Positions 26,449 to 38,400 of a stretch of 64,000 nt of DNA are shown here, piece by piece. Every line of letters begins with the position of its first letter. Position 1 is the stretch's first letter. The notes under the pieces are model-generated. The model ran no database searches. It saw nothing but the letters and a program-made list of their open reading frames with translations, and was not told the DNA's origin. The stretch covers positions 29,242,164 to 29,306,163 of the forward strand of contig OZ026524.1 in NCBI GenBank assembly GCA_964019695.1, written 5' to 3'. The DNA is from Loripinus fragilis. Lineage: Eukaryota > Mollusca > Bivalvia > Lucinida > Lucinidae. The position numbers were made by a program, and so were the translations under genes.

Positions 26449-29400
26449 AAATTATAGCCAAACTAGTAATAAAACATTTAAAACAACACAGCGCAAAACC
26501 AGGACCAAATAAACACCAAAACTCAACTAAAAGTGCGTAGATAAATCAAAGTTAGACAGGACAGCAGCAGACATCACTTGTGGTTATGGTATAAGTATTA
26601 CTAATATAAAATGTCTTTTAAATTTGATATAAGCTGTTTTTGGGAAACATGTTGATGTACTTTATATTCATGTTATCCTGCCAATTACATTTATTTGGTT
26701 TGTATATGTTATCACATTGTAATATTTAAATTGAATTTACATTACAATAATTTATATAAATACATTTAGCAATAGGCCTAATCAAACTGTATAATTCTGG
26801 TTGAAGGGTGAGGTTGGCGCCATTAAACCGGTTTAAGCCCTCCAGTAAAATATTTTACTGACTGTTCCAAGGGGGTACTTCTTTTGCGGATCTTTTTATG
26901 TTTTTTGCTGTCTTGTGTTTGCTTTGCCTTTGTGAGCGTCTGTTTATATGTGCATTGTGGTCACCTGCTGGGAAAGGGCTGATCTCTTGGCTCTCGTTTG
27001 TGGTGTCCAACTGTGAGTATGTCACTTTCCCATTGGTATCCTGGGTCAGGTGTGGTACTTGATTGTATCGATTCCTGATCTTTGCACCTTTACTTACTTT
27101 GAGTCTGCTCCCTAACTACGTTTTAACACTTCAATCACTGGGATGTCAAATGAGCTTATTGTAAACCAGGGGTCCTGGTTTCGATCACTCACATCTCCAT
27201 TCTGCAAGATGAGAATTTAATCACTGGCTTAATCTACTACCTACGTGATGTTGATCACACACTATTCATACACTGGTAAGAGGTTAAGGTGTCCGAATAT
27301 TTAAGGAAATACAGTAAGTAATATTTTACAACCATATAAGTAGCAGGTTAGCGAAATGAAGTAAGTAAGACGGCAAAGATCAGGAATCCATATAATTAAG
27401 TACCACAGTTGACCCAGGACAGAAGTTTAAGTAACCCAATTTGGTGATACAAATGTGGTGAAAATATAAACAATTTGATAAAAAGTGACTGTTTTGTTGT
27501 TGTTTTTGCTGATTGGTAGCTTGCCATATTGTAAGGAGTCAAACATACTTGATAAGTGTAAATTTCAAAATAGTTTTTGTCTTGTAGTAAACATATTTTG
27601 TAATATTGGAATTGCATCTTTGAGGGAGACAATATCAATGTTTACCAACAACTTATGTATTTCGAATCAATTACTTTTTATCATAACGTTTCTTCACAAC
27701 GTCTTTTTACTATTTGAGTAAAATTAGCATCTAGAAATTAACTAGTTTTGAATGCATATGGGCGACAATAATAAACATCAAGTGATATAAACAACTTATC
27801 TCAAGAAATTGCAATTGCACGAAATTTTCATTGATGCTTGCATAGTGGTATTTTTCTAAATATTTCAGATGTTTATGCAAAAGAAACTTGCTAACGCTTA
27901 TAACCAGAATATCAAAGCAGATACACACCATGGAAAGTAAGTTACGTAATTATTACTCCTACGAACATTAAAACTGTTATCTTTACTTTCAGTAAAGTTC
28001 CTTATACATGTATGTAAAATTATTCATTTTCTCATAAGTTGATTATTGTCCTACTTTATGTGCATAAAACATCATAGGTAACGCTATTAGAATCTTAACT
28101 GCATATTGGTGATCATATAATTGATAATATAGAAGAAATTGAAAACCCTGCTCAAGGTTTGTTGATAAAATGAAGTTTTCTTTTAACAGGTTTTATGTGT
28201 TTCTTTATTTACAACCTTGTTTTGCAAGTCTATCAGATAAATGAACAAACACTACAGAAACAGCCTGTAAATATACTAGTTGGGTTGTATAAAACTATGT
28301 CTGCCCTGGGGCATCGTATTAATTTGAAATGAACCTATAGTATTTACAATTGCATAAACTTTCTCAAAATGAAATTAAATTTTAAATGTATACCAGCTGA
28401 GTCATTTCTGTATATAGTATGCTAGGAAATTACTGATTGCATGATTCAAAACCACAAAAATTGTCAAAGAACATAAGATTACAAATAAAGATCAACAAAA
28501 TGTTAAATATCTTGAAACAAGACAAAAAAAAGCATTTTTCATAATCAAGCACAAAAAGAGATTTCATAGAATCAAGGCAATAAATATCATAAGTGATAAT
28601 CTTATTAATATATAGATTAGAACAATATACACTCGCATTTGACACAGTGACTTTAATGTTCCATAGCCAAAACCTAAAATTTAAAGAAACTTGTACTGTT
28701 GTTGTTAAAACTTTTTTTTAAAAAAAACAACAACACATTTTTCTGGACACCTTGTATATAGGATTAGAATTTCACATAGTATATAATACAAAAATGTCAT
28801 AATTATAATAATATCTATTTATCACAGGGCTATCATATTTTATCTTTATGGTACTGTTCCAGCCTGCCTAAGGTGGTGGGTTACAATCCGCCAGCCGGCG
28901 TTTCACTGGCAGGCTGATGTAGGCCTGCTTTTAGATGTTTACTTAGGCATTTCCTTTTGCATTAACAGGGTGCAGAATTCTGTGATGGCTTCTCAGAGTT
29001 GTTATTATGGCATGCAAAAGTGCGAGACAGCAGCTCTACAAGAGTTCCAATACTGGATTTCAAACGTATCTTACAAGTATGTGTAAATGCTGCCAAATTT
29101 TCTTGCAAAATCAATTGTAAAACTTTGAAAGTATTAGAGGGCCCTTGATGAGTCCTTATTAGTCAAAACTAGCTGGTCTGACGCAAAAAGCTTGCACGGG
29201 CTATGCTATCAGTTCTTTGGTGTTTTTGCTACCAAATACCTAGCCAGAATACAATCTCTGGCCACTATCGGGCCAGCAAAAAATAACACCAAAATGGTGT
29301 TGTACTGGGGGCCCAATTTTTATATGCATATTTGGTTTGTCAATTTTTACTAAAAACATTTATTTGCAGGACTCATTGGCATGCTTCTAATGAGTACTCG

Positions 29401-32400
29401 TAATTTCATTTACATTAGTTAACAAAAATTGTGTCTTGTAGTGACACTTGACAAATAAAATCTTACATTTGGGCGACACTTTATTGAATTAACTTAATTT
29501 GTTGGCAAATATAAGATGATACATGCCACTGATATTATTGAATACAGCCATTTTTTCGAAAGCCCCCATTTCAGATTTTGACATCAATATCAAACATCAT
29601 TTTATATATTGATCTATTTTTTCTCATGTGCTAGTAGAATCATACACGATTCAATGCTGTTATATTGTACTAAGAATGCTCAAGAAATATTATATAAGAC
29701 ACAACATCCAGCAACACTATTTCAACACATTTGGCTAATGCATGATTTTCCTCAAGAACATGCATCTGAAATTGTAAAGCAATCTCTTAAGCACAGGAAA
29801 GCTACATTCATGCCCTATCATCAGTTTGCTCCAGATCTAGGCCATGCTACTTCTGGTTTACTTGGTTGATTTTTTTTATCTAATCATTGATATAAATATA
29901 GATTTTGGTAAGCCATTGTCTCAGACACCAACCAATAGTACATCCCAATCAACCCAAAATGGCACATTCACAGCCTGAAGTCATGTATTTCCAAGCACAG
30001 AGACCACTGTGAAATGGTGTAAATATAATTTGATCATTTGAGTAGGTTCTGTATAAGATAATACACAATACTTATTACATATTGAACAACGTTTTTCAAT
30101 GGTCATCAAAATTAACCCCTAAGTTCATATCTTTATGACACGCAATTGACCGTGAGATTTAGTTTTAGTATAGTTTGGCGAGCCTTTCAAGAGCTACATC
30201 TCATGACTGCCCTGTTTCTATATTTTCCAGTGTGAGTCCAGATCTAAAGAAGGCTATATACTGTACAGGTGTGAAGATAGGTGGCGCAGCAGCCTGGGAT
30301 ATAGTGCTTCAGAGATATCAAAAATGTTCCTCAGCAAGTGAAAGGCTGTTTCTACTTCGTGCTTTGGCGTGTGTAAAGGAACCATGGGTCATTAAAAAGT
30401 AACATGGAACAGCACACAAGATTTTGATACTTATTGCATATCCGTAACCATAATCCATTTGCTTTTCCTGCATCATAATTTGCTTTTTAAAGACAGACAT
30501 GTTTGCGTAGTTTTATTTGTGCAGTTTTTCAATTTAATGCTCTTTGAAGTTAGTTTCTATTGTATAGGGGCTACAATTAATGGAAACAATATGGTTCCTT
30601 TTGGGGAGTATATTCTTTCCTCTAAAAGTAGCCCCTTTTAAGACATAGTTTCCTCAACGTTGACACATACTCTACCATTCAACAAATGGTTTTGGATACC
30701 AATATACTATGGATGTATGTCCATTTATATGCTATTGTGTAACTGAAATCTAAAATGTATTTCGCAGTCTTGGCGATTTGGGTTTTACCACCAATAGCGC
30801 CAAATAAATACACTCGCCAAATATAAGTGTTTACAGTAAAAAAACATAAGTGAGTATGAACAGGACATACCACATTCACACCAGCCCACAGCAACGTGGC
30901 ACCATAAGGAAGAGCCCCAGAACATTAACAGAAAAAAGATATCATAACGACAATAAAAGAAAAGAAACCAGCTCTCACTTCCTCTTCATGATGATTGCAG
31001 AAATAGAAAGGACACAAAGTAACGCATACCAGAATAAAGACCAACAAGTCTCCTCTCTTAAAGCATATATGATCACCTTTCTAGTAGGAATAGATACCTA
31101 AATTTTTGACTGAGTCTTCCACAACATCCCTGCTTAATGTTTGCCAGTAATGAATGCTCTGACGTCTGAGCCTTGGAAGCTCCCCAGTAGGATAAATACC
31201 AAAATCTTATGTGCTGGTGGAAATATATTTGAAAATACATCTAACATAATTTCTAATACTGTATTATTTGCAAAATGCTACTTACCACTTAAGTGAGCAG
31301 CGATTATATATGTGAGAAGAGTTTCATATCAAATATTATACTTTTAACTATACTGGATGCCTGCACATGCACTTTTTACCTTTTCATTCTGGATGTCAGT
31401 AAACAGGTACTTTGGCAAACAGTGAAGACCCATATGCCTCATGGTGTGGCCTTTTTTCAGGATCTGCTTATTATACAAAGATAAAACAATCTTCCAGGGA
31501 TAGAAATAAAAAGAAATTATAAAGTTCAGCCTGTGACCCCTTAAATACTGTAAATTTGGAATCTCTGGGAGAATTTAATTTTCGCAAATAGCAGTAAAAG
31601 TCTTTGCTGACACGTTAAAAATTTACAACTACGGCATGATTTACCTATATCATTAAAAGACAAAGTGATTTTGCCATTTCACGAGGAGTTTATTTTCCTG
31701 AAACCTCACAATGGCTAAGTTTTATAAAAATAAATTTCTTGTGAAAGTTTATGAAAGTTCATTACAAAATGGAAAAATCCATGCTTACTGCATCAATATG
31801 TATGGGAAAATCGATCAGAATGAAAAAGATTGACGAATAACTTAAGGCTTTTGTAACAAGAACATATGATATATACAGTTTTGCTATATTGAACTATATA
31901 GTATCCATTGATCTATTTATCTTTACTGGTAAGTCAATGCCTTAGGTCATTAATGGAATATTTGCATAGTTCTTCTCACAATGAGCTCTAGGTCAAATAT
32001 TTGTATGAGCCTTTGTGTAGGAAACAAAAACAGCACTTTGACTGTGCATCTTTTACGAATTGCTTAGCGCTGCATGGGCATTGAGTGCTCATTGGAAACA
32101 ACTGAGAGTACAGAAAATATTATGATCATACTGAGTGGATCCCCAGGCTAGTCTGTGTTTGCTGAGGGCAAACTCAAACTATTGATTTTGTCATGTGAAA
32201 GGCTCAAATCACTTTATTTCGCCAATCTGTCCTCTCAGCCTTTTCTGTAGAAAGTATAGTTTGCATGTTGTAATTTCAAGGGAAAACATGTTTATATGCA
32301 TATGTGGAAAGTAAAACTACATTGTCTGCAATAGTATGGAGAGTTTGCACTGACACTTTATGGCTGTCACTATTTTTAAAAAATCTTAACCGTCATAATG

Positions 32401-35400
32401 AGACTCCCATAGCTGTGTAAAGCTTTAAAAGTGATGCACCAGTTCACTGAGTTTCGATCACGTGGCCTCACTTTAACCACAGTTTCTAGTTGATGCCACT
32501 ACACCTCCACAAAGTAAGTAAGGTTGCAAAGATCAGGAATCGATACAATCAAGTACCACACCTGACCAAGGATACCAATGGGAAAGTGAAAAACTCACAG
32601 AAGACACCACAAACGAGAGCCAAGAGGTCAGCCCTTTCCCAGGAGGTGACCACGAAGCACATATAAACAGACGCGCACAAAACATAGCAAACACAAGACA
32701 GAACAAAAACATAAAAGATCCACAAAAGAAGTACCGCCTATGAAACGGTCAGTAAAATATTTTACTGGAGGGCTTAAACCGGTTTAACGGCGCCAACCTC
32801 ACCCTTAATTCAGATGTGGATCAAGACACATAGATATTTGGTTTGCATGAAAGACCCCTAACTTATCAATGCATCATCTCCTAAAACATATAAATCAAGA
32901 TATAACAAGGAGATAAAGCAAGGATAAGGACTCAACAGTAAATTAAACTGAATACCGGAGCAAAAGAAATTCAACAGGTAAACCCGACATTCAACAGGTA
33001 AACAGGTGGGCCCGACAAACAGCCAAAGCATCAGGCCCCTACCATCTCATCAATAGATAAGTCTTTAAGTCGGAACCATCATAGAGTCTGAAGTCCAACC
33101 CACCCGCGTGCAATTAAAGAGGAAAGCAAAGTTGCCAACTGTGATTGGGTTGACTACCAAGCATGCAGTCTGTTGCAATACATTAATGTTATAGCCAATC
33201 TTTTTATAATGGGAAATTATTTTAATGAACTGCGCTGAAAAATTATTAGAGCCAACAATCTTCTTCAACTTATACACCAAGTCACCATAGAAATCAGGTT
33301 CCGAAAGTCCTTGGCGCAAGAGAGATTTAAGTCCAACTTGGAATTTAGAAATCAAATCAAAGTATCGTCTATAAAATTTTGAAAATGTTTTGCAAAGTTT
33401 ATGATACCGATAGCCCTGTCCAAGAAGTCCCCGAGCCAACAATCCACTGCGAGTGCCGAAGCCAGCAACACAGCCAGATGCCCTAGCAAAACGAATGAGT
33501 TGAGAGATATAGACTCCATAGGATGTAGAACGAGGAACATCACCATCTAAAAATGGGAAATTGACAATTTCAAAATCAAAGTCGCCACGTTTATCATAAA
33601 TCTTGGTAGAAACAATACCATTAGAAATTGACAAATGCAAGTCTAAAAATGCGGCTTCGGTATCAGAGGCATTGGCTTTATTAAGCCGGAGCCCTGAAGG
33701 GTATATTTGACTTACCATATTTTCAAAATAAACATTATTAATATTTAAAATATCGTCCAAATATCCGGAAGTAGTGTTAAACGCATCAATAACATCAGCC
33801 TGCTTATCATCAGAAAGAGACATCATTAAGCCCCTTTCATAACAAAACAGGAATAAATCTGCAACCAGGGGAGCACAATTAGTGCTCATTTTTCAGAGCC
33901 TGGCACATCATAATTGCTCTGTGATGAGTTTAACTTTGCAAATGCGAGTTAAACCATTGATTTTTTAAGCAACAGCAGAGTCTAGGTGATGATTTGGCAT
34001 ATAAAATATATTTAAGCCCCCTGGTTACATAAGCTGTTGTTCGTTCTAATGTGGGGGTCTGTAACGTTTGATTTAGGCATTTTCCAGTCATACTCATTTA
34101 CTTTTTGTAAATATAGACGAACATAAAGATATAGCACAAAGTGTGTTTACAGTATTTTCAACAGCTGAAATGTCAATGTTTTTATTTAAACGTCTTTAAG
34201 TTTTGTGAATAGTTCATAGTTAAGTGTTTGCTTTCAAAATATCCTCACTGTAAATTTTAACATAAAAAACACAATTTTTATATAGCCCTTTTAGAATTTA
34301 CGACAATATAAGTTTACCTACTATATTTACTATCCACTTTATATTGCTAATCCTGTGTACAATTACAGGTTTTTACACCTGACTGTCTTCACTGATATTT
34401 TCTCAACCAATGACGAGATAGATGCAATTGGATATATCTCTCGAAATCCTATTGGACGACTGATGGCCTGGGATTACGTGGTCGAACACTGGGACCATTA
34501 TTTCAAAAGGTAAACTCAATGTTTTATTCTAAGCCAGAGAAAAGTAAAGTTAAGACATATATAAATAGTCTGAAACAGATATCCTTTGCGAACATAGAAA
34601 ACATAGAAAAAAATGAAAACATCAGAATCTGTTTGATTGAGTATTTTGGAAAATGCTACATTTAACAAGTTCCCAAGTTTAAACCTGGAACCAAATTATC
34701 AAAGGACTAGAATATCAAAAACATAAAAATGTGGAATCTTATCACTAAAGAGAAGAGAGTTGATTGCTTAGCTTATACATTTGTATTTGTTTTAAATACA
34801 ATTGTTTGGTGAACTTTTTTTCTTTATGGCGCCAAATGTATATTGTTTTAGTCATAATCAGTATAAAAACGACTTCTGAAAAGTGCCTGAAATGCTTAAA
34901 CTGTTTGCTTGCCATTACCTCCCTAGGTTTTTAACCCCAACCCAAAACAAGGTATAGAATCAGAAGGGGTTTTTTACTTTTCATCTCGACTATTAAACTA
35001 AATAAATATTGACTTTTGCTTAATAGGCAGGTCTTGAAATATAAAACACAGACATAAAAAATGCAGGGTATATTTCGTATGTAGAAAAGTACATATTTGG
35101 TCTTAGATTTCATCTCTTTCCTTACATTTCATTTTTTTTCATATATTATTATATCTGACGATATATATTGGCCATAGAATACTAAAACAAGCTTGTTTCT
35201 GTGTACCCTAGTATAACAATTACCATCATGAATATGCAAAACAATGCTGTCAACCATCTCTAAAATCTAATGTGTTAACTTCAATTTTTAATGGACCTTA
35301 TCTTAATTTATAAAACTAAATTTATAAGAAATGTTGTAAATTTGAAAGCTAATTGTGTTGGGAAAATAGAACTTACAATATATTGTGATGTTTATGGGTT

Positions 35401-38400
35401 TCTGTATAATTTGGTTTGAACAGTATTTTTCATGAATTTGTTACATACATTTCAAAGAGCAGAGAGTACTGTATATATAACGAAGCACGATTGGAAAACA
35501 AACTAAATAGCTCCTATAAATTTTAGCCTATCATAATCATGAATTACGTCAGAAGTGATTTTTCTATAAATCCTGTTATGTTGCAAACTAGCCAATGCAA
35601 AACTCATACATTAACCCATTTGGCACTAGCCTCTCATATAAGGGACCTCTGCAAACAGTGGAATCCCATTTGAGATGTCCCAATATGAGGAAACTTATCA
35701 TGGTCAACACTGTTTGCCATCATCAAAGCCTAACTAAGGAACTGAAATATTTGGAAAGTTTGACTCGCGACATCCAAACATTGATAATGGGTAATTGCAA
35801 CATCATTATTAATATAAATAGGTGGTTCTATTTAGCAAAATGTTTTAAATAGATGTTTCATTTTTTGTTGGACAGGCATGGAGCAGGACTGAATTTATTT
35901 GCTCACTTGGTCAAGAGTTTGACAATGGCTTATAATACTCCTTCAGAGCTACACAAGGTAATGTACAATGGTTGATCCATGTATTATCTTAAAGAACTGG
36001 CTCAAATGATCAAATTAATTTTGCTTGCCTTCAAATGATTCTTTGCATTTGGAAAACTACCCCTTGTTAATTGAATTGTGATATGTGTTATGGCATGCTG
36101 ATTCTGATAGATCTCAGATAGCCTGGCCTTGAGGTTATAAAACTTGAGTTCATTCTCAGACTCAAAATAAAGTGCATTGATTGGCAGCTCGCAAGCAGCC
36201 AATCATTGCGCTTTATTTTGTGTCTGAGACTGTACTCAAATGTTACAACCTCAAGTTCTGGTTGATGAATTGGTCCAAGGGTTTGCGTGGATGTGTATGG
36301 CCAGCTGAGGACTTCTTCAGTGTGTGTCCTTTTCTGGGATCTCTCTATTTAAGGACCCATTTTAGGTTGTATGAATACATTGCCATACGCTTGCTCTGGC
36401 GATTACAGTAGAATGACAAGATGGTAACTTTCTCTAATTACAGATAATGCATTACAATATTCGTTATTGAGCTTTCTCGTACATGACAGTAATACTAAAC
36501 AGTGACTCTCTCTCTCCAGCACTAGCACGTGTACAGTTATAGTATCACATAAGAATATATCATATAAGCAGATTTTTTGAGTTTATGCTCCTTTTGAAAA
36601 CTGCATTGTACATAGCCTACTGTGTTTGGTTAGGCATACCTTACATCATTCCCATTTCTAAATAGGACACACGTCTTATGCTTGTGCATTGTCTTTGTTT
36701 TACTTGTTGAGCAATTGTTTTAACAATTTGTATGCATACCCTTTTTTGTTCACCTGTGGCAGAAATCTTTTGTTCTTTGTATGAAGATTTTATGTTCTAT
36801 TGGCAGTGATATGTCAACAACCTTAACAATATCACAAATCATATATCTGTAACATGCGCAGGTCCAGAAAGTTTTGTCAGAGGGGGTCGAACCATCAATG
36901 GCCCTCAGCTAAACGCAAAATGGCTTTTCACAGCCGGGCTGAATGTGGCCAACCTTTGAATGCTGTCATGGTAGCTTTGTGACTTTCCATGGGATCCAGA
37001 CCAGTATATATAAGGGCCCCTATAGCTTTGTGATTTTCCAGGAGGGGTGCGACCCCCCTATCCTCCTCTTGAGCCGCGCATGTGTAATCAGTTTCAGTTA
37101 TTTCTCTAAATTTGAAAACAATGGTCTGCCCTCTTGTAGTCACTGCACGTCTAGATCTTGCTTTGTCATTATTAAATAGAGGACCTTACACAAGTGCTCA
37201 TGTTTTATTGAATTTATTGAATGATTAAATTCAATGCTAGAGAAAAAGGGATGAAATACAAGCCTTGCTGAGCATTTTATCGCTTTATCGCAACGAGTTT
37301 AATAAATTCAATAATACAGGAGCACATATGTTTGGTTCTATTTATCACATGACATTAGAATTACTTAAAAATCGATTTTTTTGGCATAAACCGTCAAGAG
37401 TTTGTCATTTTAAGCAACATTATAATGAATGTCATTACGTTACGCTACTTATAGGGATCACACATGTTTTTTTTTCATGCTTTAACATTTTCACGAGGAA
37501 GGTGTATGAACGTGAGGCTGATAGGCCGAATGCTCATACCTCTCTGGAGGGACCCTTGCAAGAGTTAATGCAATTAACCAAATATGTGCGGTCTTTATTC
37601 TTGCATAATTTACCTTATACAAACCAAATTCGCTCTGAAAACGCTGTTAAAACATTAAAATATCCCTTTTTACATTGAATTTTTCTAAACAAAATGGCTT
37701 TCATTGTAAACTTTTGAACGTCATAACGTCATATTCAACGTTTTTTGCAAACAAAAGCATTGGCAAAATGATCAGTCTAGTCCGCACTGCTTACTGCATA
37801 TAACGCCATGCAAATAACTCAGGGCTTATCTAAAGTATGTTAATGTTTAAACCCATGTTCAAACTGCATATGAATCTCCTTATTTAAACATGGATTTGCG
37901 TCCATTTGAAAATGGGTTAAAACAGCTATACGAAAAGGTTTCTATTTCTACATATATGCAAGAATAGTGGTTTATCAATTTTATTGCAAGTTGTTATATC
38001 ACTCCCAGACGCGACGTCACGGGATAAATTTCTTTCTCCACTTATGAAATGTCTAAAAAGATTTGATATGGGACATAAAATATAACCTTAGATTTACTGT
38101 GTTGTATTCTTGGGCATGGCACGTTATCCTCCACTTAGTAATGGCTCAACCGCAAGAACGACATGGCATAACTGATAAATTGTTGACCAGGATGTTAAGC
38201 AAGAACTCATAAAAATCAGCCAGTAGGTAGTCATTAAAAGAGTTTAATAGTATTGTGTGACATACAAACAACATAAGAGTATAATGGGAAGCTTTGTTTA
38301 GTTAATCTGTAATCAGGCCTCACGATGTGAGTGTGTATTATAAGGCTACTGGGTCAGTGTAAAGGCGGGACCTCACGAATAATATTGTGTAATTAGGACT

